64,000 nt of DNA, from the NCBI GenBank assembly GCA_035293405.1, contig DATDOE010000065.1:1-64000 (forward strand). The letters are read 5' to 3'. Below are positions 52,530 to 60,868 of the stretch, piece after piece. Origin of the DNA: Gp6-AA40 sp035293405. Lineage in GTDB: Bacteria; Acidobacteriota; Vicinamibacteria; Vicinamibacterales; UBA2999. Each line of letters opens with the position of its first letter. The stretch's first letter is position 1. A program made the translations under genes and the position numbers. The notes under the pieces are model-generated. The model saw nothing but the letters and a program-made list of their open reading frames with translations, had not been told where the DNA came from and searched no databases.

Positions 52530-53600
52530 TTAACCGATAGACGGCAAGGTAGTTGTCCCCCGATGCGATCGCGGCTTCGCGGCCTGTTTGTTCGGTGGTG
52601 GGACGATCCTGTTCAGAGTCGGGCACGCGTGACGGGCCTGACGGACCGCTCTAGCGCTGCTCCAGCGCGGACTTGAATCCGGAACGAGAGCAGCTGCGGC
52701 TTCGCGACTCGGTCCGGACCGAGTCGTGATCCACGACAGCGAGTCCGAGCGTTCCCGTACCACCGGCGGCGAGGGCCCAACGAAATACAGGTCGGCCTCG
52801 TGCTGGTTGTGCGCGCGGCATCTGAGCTCGATATTGGCTGGAGACGCCTGACCGCCGGCCGCATGCGGCACCACGTGGTGAAACTCGAGAAAGCCGTGTT
52901 CGGTGCATCGCCCCTGCGCGCCTACGAACGCACATCGCCCCTCGTCACGAGTCCAGACCTGACGGCGGACCGCCGCCGGAATCCGGCGCGATCCCTGGGC
53001 TCTGCCTCGTGGCGCTCGAGCTCGGGGCGCGACCGCCAGCTTGGTGCGCTCGAGGTGCTCGAGCAGCAGTGTCAACGCACGATCGAAGATAACGGCCACG
53101 TCACCGTCAGGAACGCTGTGCCGCATCAGATCCTGCACACGCCGCAGCTTGTCGAAGGTCTCGACGGTCGCCGTGAACTGCACTTTATAGCTTGTGGGCG
53201 CGAGTGGACGGATGACTGCCGGGCGGTGTGACCGCTGGAGCACGGGCACTGCCGCCGGTGGCTCCGGTGATGTGTCGGACGGGCGCGTCATCTCCAAAGG
53301 TGGCGACGTATTTGACGCGACGGATGGTCTGACCGGCGGCGGAAGCTTGCGGACCGACGACACAATAAGTGCCTGAGGGCGAAGCGTCGCGACCAGGTGC
53401 TCCACGTCGCGCTTGCTCTTGTGGCGCGCCGCATCGAGCACCTCGCGGTGACTAGCCGGCGTGAGGTGGGGCGCCAGCAGGCCAACGGCCGTCAGCGTCA
53501 GCTCACCGCTGGTGAGCCGATCGAGGATGACGGGGAAGCGTTGTGCCGCACGCGCCGCCTCGATGCGCCCGTAGGCCGCGTGCTCGGACAGGTGCAGCAC
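52530..53600 (-). CDS. HNH endonuclease-domain protein, 5'-truncated
   Basis: From GTG 53600 the product is 356 residues. It has an N-terminal helical DUF222-like part (LHLSEHAAYGRIEAARAAQR; SGELTLTAVGLLAPHLTPAS) and an HNH domain (IPAAVRRQVWTRDEGRCAFV, then FLEFHHVVPHAAGG and IELRCRAHNQHEADLYF). The same frame stays open upstream and encodes further family sequence (LIASLAELDARRLYLGEGCS) up to about 53690, where it meets the nucleotidyltransferase gene. The true N-terminus is thus missing. The C-terminal tail beyond about residue 290 is proline/arginine-rich and may be out of frame relative to the family. It may still make a partial nuclease, but it is probably decayed. Confidence 0.65.
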   Translation of the reverse strand: MLHLSEHAAYGRIEAARAAQRFPVILDRLTSGELTLTAVGLLAPHLTPASHREVLDAARHKSKRDVEHLVATLRPQALIVSSVRKLPPPVRPSVASNTSPPLEMTRPSDTSPEPPAAVPVLQRSHRPAVIRPLAPTSYKVQFTATVETFDKLRRVQDLMRHSVPDGDVAVIFDRALTLLLEHLERTKLAVAPRARAPRGRAQGSRRIPAAVRRQVWTRDEGRCAFVGAQGRCTEHGFLEFHHVVPHAAGGQASPANIELRCRAHNQHEADLYFVGPSPPVVRERSDSLSWITTRSGPSREAAAALVPDSSPRWSSARAVRQARHACPTLNRIVPPPNKQAAKPRSHRGTTTLPSIG

Positions 53601-54120
53601 CTGCGTGCAGTACGTAAACAGCGAAGAGCACCCTTCGCCGAGGTAGAGCCGTCGCGCATCGAGCTCCGCCAGCGACGCGATCAGCTTTCGATTTGACGAT
53701 ATGCAGGAGCCTGGCCACGGGCACGCTGACGCCGTCCACTTCGAAAGTCCGGCGCTCGTTCCACACCGCTTCGAAGTCGAAGCCGGCCATTACCAGGGTC
53801 AGATCGATCTCGAGATCGCCCTCACCAGTTCCTCGCACGAGAGCGCGTCGCTCGACCACACGACGAGCCAGTTCCTCGTCGCGAGGACGATCCAGCGGTT
53901 CGTTGCCGGCCCACAGGGACACACGCGCCGCCTCACAGGCCTCCCAGGCTCGTAGAAGGTTGAGTGGATCGAGTGGGAGGAACAGGTCGCGATCGCGGGT
54001 TCTGAACGACGCCGAGCCCGCGGGCGAGTAGTAGTTGGCGCCCCAGACGCCAATCAGTACGAATCGTACCTGGCGCTCGTGAAAGCCGTGGAGAACCTGG
54101 CTGAACGGGTCGTGTGTCAC
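53503..54120 (-). CDS. Nucleotidyltransferase-like protein, 3'-truncated
   Basis: Residues 1 to about 143 resemble small nucleotidyltransferase-fold proteins: VRFVLIGVWGANYYSPAGSA, TRDRDLFLPLDPLNLLRAWE (with the DxD-type metal pair DRD), LEIDLTLVMAGFDFEAVW, and VPVARLLHIVKSKA, the usual segment before the C-terminal helices. After KSKA (about 53690) the sequence is the HNH gene read in another frame, so the last 60 or so residues are not native. It overlaps the preceding small gene by four bases (ATGA), so both were one operon. This pair resembles mobile MNT/HEPN-like cassettes, but the partner has no recognisable HEPN motif. Confidence 0.6.
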   Translation of the reverse strand: MTHDPFSQVLHGFHERQVRFVLIGVWGANYYSPAGSASFRTRDRDLFLPLDPLNLLRAWEACEAARVSLWAGNEPLDRPRDEELARRVVERRALVRGTGEGDLEIDLTLVMAGFDFEAVWNERRTFEVDGVSVPVARLLHIVKSKADRVAGGARCATALPRRRVLFAVYVLHAGAAPVRARGLRAHRGGACGTTLPRHPRSAHQR

Positions 54121-54341
54121 GGCAGGCGCTGAGCGCGCGCGAAGTGTTGTCGATCGCTCAGGTCAGCTCGCCAGACCCATGACTTGTCTGCGCCGGACTG
54201 GTTCTGCGGCAGCCGCTCGACGGCTTCGATCGCTGCCAGGTACTCGGTGCTGAGGGGCGGCCAGCCGGCCTCCCGCTGCTCGCGTACCCACTCCACTGCA
54301 CGGTCGATGGCGTCGAGCGCCTCCCTGGTGTCGGCGTCCAT
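54117..54341 (-). CDS. Small hypothetical protein paired with the nucleotidyltransferase
   Basis: A 74-residue acidic, helical protein (DADTREALDAIDRAVEWVRE, TEYLAAIEAVERLPQNQ) whose stop overlaps the nucleotidyltransferase start. Size and coupling suggest an accessory or antitoxin-like partner, but I recognise no family. It is divergent from the sigma-factor gene with a 58-base gap. Confidence 0.6.
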   Translation of the reverse strand: MDADTREALDAIDRAVEWVREQREAGWPPLSTEYLAAIEAVERLPQNQSGADKSWVWRADLSDRQHFARAQRLP

Positions 54342-54399
54342 ATCCCAAATTGTAGCGCCGAGCTAACCTTTCGGGCTGCGGATGGGACTTTACCTGTAG

Positions 54400-55644
54400 A
54401 TGGATGCGCTCGAATCCCTCGTGACCCGCGCCCGGGAGGGCGACGCCGCTGCGTTCGACGTCCTGGTGCGTCGCTTTCAGGATATGGCCGTGGGCTACGG
54501 CTATTCGATCCTCCACGACTTCCATCTGGCGGAGGACGCGGCGCAGGAAGCGTTCTTCGAAGCCTACCGCACCATCTCGAAGCTTCGCGAGCCGGTGGCG
54601 TTCGCGGGCTGGTTCCGCCGCATCGTGTTCAAGCAGTGCGACCGCATCACGCGCCGGCGTGCGGTGGCCACCGTGCCGATCGACGCGAGTCATGAGCCGG
54701 AGGCCCCGGCCCCGACGGAGACCGAGAGGAGGGAACAGGTGCTCGAAGCCGTACGTCACCTGCCCGAGCACGAGCGGGAGACCGTGCTGCTGTTCTACAT
54801 CAGCGGCTACTCGATGGATGAGGTCGCCACGTTCCTGGAAGTCCCGGTGTCGACGATCAAGGGACGCCTCCACTCGGCGCGGGAGCGGCTGCGCGCGATG
54901 CTGCTCGATTCGGTCGAGGACGGGCTGCGATCGCGCCGGCCATCTCGCAATGAGGACTTCGCGACGTCGGTGGTGGACCTCCTCAAGGCCGCGCGCGCGG
55001 GAGACGTTGGTCGCGTCAAGGAATTGCTGCAGGCCGATCCGCGTCTCCTCGTCGCCCGAGATCCGATGGGGAACACCGCCCTCATCATCGCGGTGAACAG
55101 CGGACACGATGCGCTGGCGGCGCTGCTGTTCGATGCCGGCGTCGAGCCAGGCTTTCACGAGTCGGCGGCGATCGGCGACACCGGACGAGTGCGAGCTGCG
55201 CTCGATCGGGACCCGAGCCTGCTCGAGACGCATTCATCGGAGGGCTTTCCAGCCCTCGGGCTCGCGGCGCACTTCGGCCACCTCGAGACGATGGCCGCGC
55301 TGCTCGATCGTGGCGCCGATGTGAACCAGGTGGCTGGTCATCGCCTTGGCGTCACGCCGCTGCACGCGGCGCTGTTCGGCCGGCAGCTCGAGGCCGCACA
55401 GCTTCTCATCGAACGCGGCGCGGACGTAACCGCTGCCCGCGCCGGCGCCGGGTGGAAGCGCGCGGGGTGGACGCCCCTGCACTACGCCGCCGGCCTTGGC
55501 TTCGGCGCGCTGGTGATTCCGCTGCTCGAGAGAGGCGCGGATCCTTCCGGCCGGGACGAGGAAGGCAAGACACCACTCGACGTAGCGATCGATACCAACC
55601 ACCACGAGATTGCGGACGCGCTCCGCGCCAGAGGTGCGAGATGA
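54400..55644 (+). CDS. ECF sigma factor fused to ankyrin repeats
   Basis: A 414-residue protein. Residues about 5-175 are a complete ECF sigma-70 factor: region 2 (FDVLVRRFQDMAVGYGYSIL, LAEDAAQEAFFEAYRTISKL), a linker, and region 4 (LPEHERETVLLFYISGYSMD, VPVSTIKGRLHSARERLRAM). Residues about 190-414 are ankyrin repeats (LLKAARAGDVGRVKELLQAD, PALGLAAHFGHLETMAALLD, PLHAALFGRQLEAAQLLIER, PLHYAAGLGFGALVIPLLER). The repeats may take the place of an anti-sigma factor or anchor the sigma factor to a partner. No anti-sigma gene follows; instead a second ankyrin protein overlaps by four bases. Confidence 0.88.
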   Translation: MDALESLVTRAREGDAAAFDVLVRRFQDMAVGYGYSILHDFHLAEDAAQEAFFEAYRTISKLREPVAFAGWFRRIVFKQCDRITRRRAVATVPIDASHEPEAPAPTETERREQVLEAVRHLPEHERETVLLFYISGYSMDEVATFLEVPVSTIKGRLHSARERLRAMLLDSVEDGLRSRRPSRNEDFATSVVDLLKAARAGDVGRVKELLQADPRLLVARDPMGNTALIIAVNSGHDALAALLFDAGVEPGFHESAAIGDTGRVRAALDRDPSLLETHSSEGFPALGLAAHFGHLETMAALLDRGADVNQVAGHRLGVTPLHAALFGRQLEAAQLLIERGADVTAARAGAGWKRAGWTPLHYAAGLGFGALVIPLLERGADPSGRDEEGKTPLDVAIDTNHHEIADALRARGAR

Positions 55645-56201
55645 CCGTCAGCGAGATCCTGCAGGCGAAGTACTCCAGAAACGAGGTCCGCGTCGAAGAG
55701 CTCTTGAAGAGCGGTATCACACTGAGCATCTTCGAAGCCGCCGCCACCGGCCAGACGGCTCGCGTTCGCGAGCTGCTCAGCGCCGATCCGGCCCTCGTCA
55801 ACGCCTACGCGCCCGATGGCTTCTTTCCCCTGGCCCTGGCGGTGTTCTTCGGCAACAAGGCGACCGCCGAAATGCTGCTCGATGCGGGGGCCGACGTGAA
55901 TCAGCAGTCGCGGGAGGCGATGAAGATCAGATCGCTTCAATCGGCGGTCGCTGCTCGCCGACTCGATCTTGCCGAGATGCTGCTGGCTCGCGGCGCCAAT
56001 CCCGACGCGCGCGGCGAAGGCGGATTCACCGCGCTGCATGGGGTCGCGGTCTCAGGCCAGGTGGATCTCGCCCGTCTTCTCGTGAAGCACGGTGCGGACG
56101 TCAACGCCAAGGATGATGCGGGGAAGACCTCGCTGTCGCTCGCGACGAGTGGACAGAAGGCGGAGATGGCAGTGTTCCTGCGCGAGCACGGCGGAACCTA
56201 G
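55641..56201 (+). CDS. Ankyrin-repeat protein coupled to the sigma factor
   Basis: A 186-residue protein starting at ATG 55641, whose ATGA overlaps the stop of the sigma-ankyrin gene. It has about five ankyrin repeats (IFEAAATGQTARVRELLSAD, FPLALAVFFGNKATAEMLLD, LQSAVAARRLDLAEMLLARG, ALHGVAVSGQVDLARLLVKH). The repeats resemble those at the C-terminus of the upstream protein, so the gene may derive from duplication. The frame is open upstream to 55452, but the overlap and the conserved start favour 55641. It probably interacts with, or modulates, the sigma factor. Confidence 0.82.
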   Translation: MTVSEILQAKYSRNEVRVEELLKSGITLSIFEAAATGQTARVRELLSADPALVNAYAPDGFFPLALAVFFGNKATAEMLLDAGADVNQQSREAMKIRSLQSAVAARRLDLAEMLLARGANPDARGEGGFTALHGVAVSGQVDLARLLVKHGADVNAKDDAGKTSLSLATSGQKAEMAVFLREHGGT

Positions 56202-57482
56202 CTATCCCTGGTTGGCGCCGAGCTCGAAGGCGGAGAGTGTGTGTCGATCGCGCACGTAGAGCGTCGTGCCGACCAGAGTCGGCGGTGTCCATGCGCGATT
56301 CCTGAGGACATCGGCGCGCGCGAGCACCTTCAGGCCCTGCGGCGAGATGGTGGCCAGGCCAAGCGTGCCGTCCTCGTCGAGCACGATCACCTTGTTGTCG
56401 GCATAGAGCAACTGCGCGCGCGCGAAGCTGCGATCCTGCCAGGCGATGTTCCCGGTCTTCATGTCGATGGCGGAAATGAACGCCGGGCCGAAGTCTCCGC
56501 TCGATGCGTAGGCGTAGTCGCCAAGCCGAATCACCGTTCCGATGTGCACGCGCATGCGGCCGCTGGCCCATTTCTCCGCGACCGTCGTCTTGCCGGCCGC
56601 TTGACGAAGCTCGATGGCGCGGCTGCCAGTGCCGTAGGCCGACGACACGAAGAGGAGGTGGTTGTCGGGCGACCACACCGGGGTGCTGATGTTGAGTCCC
56701 CAGTCCGTCTTGTGCGGATGACTCCAGAGCTGCTGCCCGTTCGACGGATTCATGCCGGTCACGATGTCGCCGCCGAAGACGACGAGCTGCGGCTGCTTGT
56801 CGACGTCGATCAGGATCGGCGAGGCAGGCGCCCACACGAAGTAGCCGCTCTTCCACAGAAGCTTCCCGGTCTGCTGATCGAAGGCGGCCACCGCCTGGTC
56901 CGGGCCACCCATCGTCACGATGATGGTGTTGCCGAAGAGGATGGGACTGCAGCTGTAGCCCCGGGCGGTGAGCGGCGCACGGTACTCCTTCACCAGATCG
57001 TGGCCCCAGATGCGTTTGCCCGTGCCCTTGTCGAGCGCAAACAGCTCACTGCGCGAGCTGGTCGCGAACAGGCGGTCGCCCACGATCAACGGCGTCGAGT
57101 GCGGCCCGAGCCCTTCGTTGAAGTTGATGCTGTCGGTTGGCGCCGGATACGTGAACTCCCAGATCGTCTTTCCTGTCGCCGCGTCGAGAGCGGCCACGAC
57201 TTCCTCGTGCTTCGTTTGGGTCGCCTGCCGATACATCGTGTAGAGACGCCCGTTCTCCACGAGGATCGACGAATGACCCTCGCCCAGGCTCCGGGTCCAT
57301 AGCTTCTTCGGCCCACTCGCCGGCCAACTGGTCGCGAGCCCCTTGGAGTCCGACATGAAGTCCCGGCCCGGCCCGCCCCATTGCGTCCAGCTCGGTCGCG
57401 TCTGACCGAGCATCGTCTGCGGTGAGTCCAGCAGCAGAATTACCGCCACGAGGCTTGGGAGAATGAAACGCGACTGACTCAT
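56202..57482 (-). CDS. Secreted PQQ-type beta-propeller protein
   Basis: A 426-residue exported protein with a signal peptide (LPSLVAVILLLDSPQTMLGQ) and eight-bladed PQQ/BamB-like propeller repeats. Examples are GRLYTMYRQATQTKHEEVVA, VVAALDAATGKTIWEFTYPA, LFALDKGTGKRIWGHDLVKE, VAAFDQQTGKLLWKSGYFVW and AIDMKTGNIAWQDRSFARAQ. Catalytic residues of PQQ dehydrogenases are not evident, so it is probably a binding scaffold rather than an enzyme. This is a common family in Acidobacteria and Planctomycetes. Its stop directly abuts the ankyrin stop (TAG then CTA), so the two genes converge with no spacer and no separate terminator. Confidence 0.85.
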   Translation of the reverse strand: MSQSRFILPSLVAVILLLDSPQTMLGQTRPSWTQWGGPGRDFMSDSKGLATSWPASGPKKLWTRSLGEGHSSILVENGRLYTMYRQATQTKHEEVVAALDAATGKTIWEFTYPAPTDSINFNEGLGPHSTPLIVGDRLFATSSRSELFALDKGTGKRIWGHDLVKEYRAPLTARGYSCSPILFGNTIIVTMGGPDQAVAAFDQQTGKLLWKSGYFVWAPASPILIDVDKQPQLVVFGGDIVTGMNPSNGQQLWSHPHKTDWGLNISTPVWSPDNHLLFVSSAYGTGSRAIELRQAAGKTTVAEKWASGRMRVHIGTVIRLGDYAYASSGDFGPAFISAIDMKTGNIAWQDRSFARAQLLYADNKVIVLDEDGTLGLATISPQGLKVLARADVLRNRAWTPPTLVGTTLYVRDRHTLSAFELGANQG

Positions 57483-57528
57483 GACGATGCACCCTCGATG
57501 AACGCGGAATGACGCGCAGCGGTCTCCG

Positions 57529-58170
57529 TCACTTGCCGAAATTGAACGAGAATTTCAGTGTGAAAATGACGTCAGAACCGCCGGTGGAGAACGGCACCGA
57601 AATCAGGGGCGTGATGCCGACGGTCCGGTTGAAGACCAATCCCACGCCCAGGTCCGCGATGCCGCCGGTGTCAGAGAAGCTGTCCTCGACGCCGCCGAAG
57701 TCTGTCATGACGCGGTCATACACGACCGACAGGCCAAAGAAGGGGACCACCATCATTCCGTCGTTGTCGGACGCGATGACGCCGATACTGCCCCCTCCCT
57801 GGACGAAGGCCGTGGACACGTCAACCGGTCCCACATCTGGTCCGGTGCCGAAGCCGACGCGAGCCACCGGGCACAGGAGCACTTTGTTTCGTCGATCCGT
57901 GGCGAACTCCGCTCCGGCGAACGCGTTCACGCCGGTCGATCTGACATCGGCGTCGGTGAAATTGGTCACCGAAAGTCCTACGCCAGCGAACAGGGATTCG
58001 CCGCCGCCGGCAAAGGTACCCTCGACCCCCCGTGCTCCGTCGGTGAAGGACGCACCAATTCCCACTTGAAACGGCCCATCACGAAAGGACGGCCTGCCGC
58101 CACAGATCTGCGCCTCGGCCGAACTCGCCGCCATGAGCAGCACCATCACCATCGACACAACAAGTTTCAT
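57529..58170 (-). CDS. Small exported beta-barrel-like protein
   Basis: A 213-residue protein with a signal peptide (KLVVSMVMVLLMAASSAEAQ). The rest is Gly- and aromatic-rich with alternating beta strands (FQVGIGASFTDGARGVEG, LFAGVGLSVTNFTDADVRST, FFGLSVVYDRVMTDFGGVED) and ends in FTLKFSFNFGK, close to an outer-membrane beta-signal with a nearly terminal Phe. ATG 58170 follows GGAGACGAGG and begins the signal peptide. It is probably an outer-membrane protein of eight to ten strands; the function is unknown. Confidence 0.75.
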   Translation of the reverse strand: MKLVVSMVMVLLMAASSAEAQICGGRPSFRDGPFQVGIGASFTDGARGVEGTFAGGGESLFAGVGLSVTNFTDADVRSTGVNAFAGAEFATDRRNKVLLCPVARVGFGTGPDVGPVDVSTAFVQGGGSIGVIASDNDGMMVVPFFGLSVVYDRVMTDFGGVEDSFSDTGGIADLGVGLVFNRTVGITPLISVPFSTGGSDVIFTLKFSFNFGK

Positions 58171-58189
58171 CCTCGTCTCCAGTGGTCTC

Positions 58190-58231
58190 TCAGGGGGATG
58201 CTGAATTGTAGTGCCACATCGTCTCAATCAT
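58190..58231 (-). pseudogene. Remnant of an ADOP permease start
   Basis: On the minus strand, ATG at 58231 encodes MIETMWHYNSASP and a TGA. The first codons match the MIDTIW start of the permeases at 49819 and 63346, and the ATG is preceded by the same CACCA end of a heptad array. It appears that a permease gene was deleted here, leaving only its first few codons plus leader, with the barrel-protein gene now next to it. Short, but position and context agree. Confidence 0.5.
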
Positions 58232-58372
58232 TGGTGATCCTTTGATCGATGATTTGTGATTCGTTGTCGATTGGTGAGTGGTGATTTGTGAATGTGGGAT
58301 CCTAGAATCACGAATCAGCAATCACCAGTCACCAACGATTCAACAATCACAGATCGCCAATCCAGCATCAGT
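58228..58372. repeat. Long heptad array (ATTGGTGA family), inverted halves
   Basis: Units such as GATTTGT, GATTCGT, GATTGGT, GAGTGGT (58228-58295) are followed by reverse-complement units AATCACG, AATCAGC, AATCACC (58312-58372). It links the permease-start remnant to the stop of the next permease at 58368. Confidence 0.8.
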
Positions 58373-60794
58373 CCATCCTCAACGCGACCATGGGGTTGAC
58401 GCGGCTGGCACGCCGCGCCGGAACGTAGGTGGCCGCGAACGCGACAAACGCAATCGTGGCGATGACGGAGAGGTAGACCGTCGGGTCGTCTACGTCCACG
58501 AACGCGAACGCACTCCCCATCGCGGAGACGAGTAGCAACGCCGCCGGCAGCCCAATCAGGCCGCCGCCCATCACCGGGCGCACGCCCTGTCGGATGATCA
58601 TCCGGAGCACCTGGGCTGGCCTGGCACCGAGCGCCATGCGCACACCGATCTCGCGCGTGCGCTGCTCGACCAGATAGGACACCACGCCGTAGATTCCGGT
58701 CGCGGCAAGCGCGATCGCGACCAGCGCGACGGCCATCAGCAGGCCGGCGATGGTGTACGTGCTGGCGAGGTCGTTGAAGCGGACCTGCTCCATCGACAGG
58801 ACCGCGAAGAGAGGTTCGGTCGGTTCCAGCGCGGCGGCCTCTGCGCGAATGGCGGACACCAGCTGCAGCGGATCCGAGGCACTCGTTCGCACGGCAATGG
58901 CCATCGAGCGTTCCGGGCGGAGGATCGACGGCACATAGATCTGGGGCACTCCTCGGCGCTCGACGTCTGAGCTTCTGACGTTGCCGACCACACCCACCAC
59001 GCTGACAGTCGTCGCGGGTTCGTTGGCGTTCACGATCGACAGTTGAGTACCGAGAGGATTCCGTCCCGGCCAGAACAGCCGTGCGGCGTCTTCGCTCACC
59101 AGCGCGACTGGCTGACCGCCTCCGAAATCCGCGCCGGTGAAATTGCGGCCGCGAACGATCGGGATTCGCAATGTGTCGAGATACTGCTGACTGACCGAGG
59201 CCATGGCCGTGAAGGGAAGCGCGTCCACCGGCACCGGTGGCCCGCCGTCGACCCTCACGCGGACGCTGAGCTCCCGATCGGCGACGGGGAGTCGATTGAT
59301 AGCGGCGGCGGACACGACGCCGGGAAGGCTATCGATTCGGGTCAACAGGTCGGAATAGAACTGGTTGATTCTCGCGGGAGTGGTGAATCGACTGTCGGAC
59401 AGGTCCACTCTGAATGTCAGCAGGCGGCTCGCATCGAAGCCCGACACCGCCGTTCTGAAGCCCCATGCGGTCCGGGCGACGAACGCCACTTGAACAAGGA
59501 GGACGAGGGCAAGCCCCACCTGGAGGACGACGAGCGCGGTCCTCATCCGATGTACCGGGCCGGAGGTACTGCGCGCGCCGCCTCTAAGATCGCCGGGATC
59601 CGTGCGCCACGATTGCCACGCCGGGATGAGCGAGATTCCGAGCGGGATCAGAAACGACGCAACCGCGCCTGCCGCCACGACGCGGGAGTTAATCGCCGCG
59701 TCCGTCAAGACTCGGGCCTGCGGTCCCGCCAGCCACTCGAGGGCGGCCAGTCCCCATGCGCCGAGCAGGAGTCCGACGGCGCTCGCCACGACCGAGATGG
59801 TGAAGCCCTCACCGAGCAGCTGCGTGATGTGATCGAAGCGGGTGGCTCCAAGCGCCTTCCTGAGCGACAGTTCACGCCGGCGGGCTAACATCTGCGCGTA
59901 GATGACGTTGGAGACGTTCGCACACGCCATGGCCACGAGAAGCACCGCAATCAGCGTCAGCAGGAACAGAAGGAAGGGAATCTCGCCGCCCAGCTGCTCG
60001 ATGAGGGGCCGGACGACCACGCCTACGTCTCGGTTGGTGTTTGGGTACTGGGTTTTGAGGCGCTCCGCGATACGCGACAGATCGGCAGTGGCCTGTGCGC
60101 GCGTCACGCCCGGCTTCAGGCGTGCCGTCACGGAGAGTCTTCGCTCCTCGCGCGCGGCGCGGGTCGCATCGAGAGGGATTGGAAGCCAGACCTCGGTCTC
60201 CACGAAGATGCCGCCGCCGGCGCTCCGCGGCTGAATGCCGACGATGGTGTGCGATGTGCCGTTGAGGATGATCGGTGTCCCCACGACCGAGGGGTTGGAT
60301 GCGTAGCGCTCCTGCCAGTAGCGGTAACCGAGGAGTGCGACCGGAGGTGCGCCGATCCGTCCATCATCGTCGCGAAACCCGCGGCCGCGATCGGGGGTAA
60401 TGCCCCAGAGAGATGGCAGGTTCGCGGTAGTACGAATGAGCGAGACACGGGCCGGAGCGCCGCGACCGGTGACCGTCGCCGTATCGTATTGAAAGGCCGC
60501 AAACTGCTCGACCGTGCTGGATTCCGCAGCGAAGTCAACCAGGTCGGGTACCGACGTCCACGTTCTCGCGAGTCCATCGGAGACGCCTGCTTGCGCCTGA
60601 CCCGGACGCGGGTCGGTCGATGCCACGAACACGAGGTGGTCCGTGTTGACGGCGGGAATCGCGTGCCAGACGCTGTCGATGGTGCTCGAGATGATCGCGG
60701 ACGTTCCGATGGCGACCGCCAGCGTGAACACGACGACCAGCGTGGGGGTCGGATTCCGGAGCAGCGTGCGCAGCGCGTATCGAAGATTGGTCAT
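58368..60794 (-). CDS. ADOP-type MacB/FtsX-like orphan permease
   Basis: An 808-residue permease beginning TNLRYALRTLLRNPTPTLVV, with a first membrane helix (VVFTLAVAIGTSAIISSTID), two periplasmic cores, and helices after each (VLLVAMACANVSNVIYAQML; LVAIALAATGIYGVVSYLVE). It ends VPARRASRVNPMVALRMD. Its N-terminus differs from the MIDTIW group, so it belongs to a separate subgroup. No ATPase is nearby. The start is followed upstream by a pair of palindromes. Confidence 0.85.
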   Translation of the reverse strand: MTNLRYALRTLLRNPTPTLVVVFTLAVAIGTSAIISSTIDSVWHAIPAVNTDHLVFVASTDPRPGQAQAGVSDGLARTWTSVPDLVDFAAESSTVEQFAAFQYDTATVTGRGAPARVSLIRTTANLPSLWGITPDRGRGFRDDDGRIGAPPVALLGYRYWQERYASNPSVVGTPIILNGTSHTIVGIQPRSAGGGIFVETEVWLPIPLDATRAAREERRLSVTARLKPGVTRAQATADLSRIAERLKTQYPNTNRDVGVVVRPLIEQLGGEIPFLLFLLTLIAVLLVAMACANVSNVIYAQMLARRRELSLRKALGATRFDHITQLLGEGFTISVVASAVGLLLGAWGLAALEWLAGPQARVLTDAAINSRVVAAGAVASFLIPLGISLIPAWQSWRTDPGDLRGGARSTSGPVHRMRTALVVLQVGLALVLLVQVAFVARTAWGFRTAVSGFDASRLLTFRVDLSDSRFTTPARINQFYSDLLTRIDSLPGVVSAAAINRLPVADRELSVRVRVDGGPPVPVDALPFTAMASVSQQYLDTLRIPIVRGRNFTGADFGGGQPVALVSEDAARLFWPGRNPLGTQLSIVNANEPATTVSVVGVVGNVRSSDVERRGVPQIYVPSILRPERSMAIAVRTSASDPLQLVSAIRAEAAALEPTEPLFAVLSMEQVRFNDLASTYTIAGLLMAVALVAIALAATGIYGVVSYLVEQRTREIGVRMALGARPAQVLRMIIRQGVRPVMGGGLIGLPAALLLVSAMGSAFAFVDVDDPTVYLSVIATIAFVAFAATYVPARRASRVNPMVALRMD

Positions 60795-60809
60795 GGTCGG
60801 CCACGTACG

Positions 60810-60866
60810 GTCCGGCTAAAGCCGGACACTACGAATGTCGTGCGTAGTGTCCGCCTTCAGGCGGAC
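60810..60866. repeat. Pair of REP-like palindromes
   Basis: GTCCGGC/GCCGGAC with a TAAA loop (60810-60827) and GTCCGCC/GGCGGAC with a TTCA loop (60849-60866) flank complementary CACTACG and CGTAGTG segments. The whole 57-base stretch can fold as two hairpins or one large one. It occupies nearly all of the gap between two permease genes. The CGTAG motif also occurs next to the palindromes at 36778. Confidence 0.85.
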
Positions 60867-60868
60867 TC

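Noticed and set aside
52523..52540. Third copy of the tRNA-derived repeat (CCTGTTAACCG)
   Set aside because: Only about 11 bases match and neither the T-arm nor the hairpin insertion follows.
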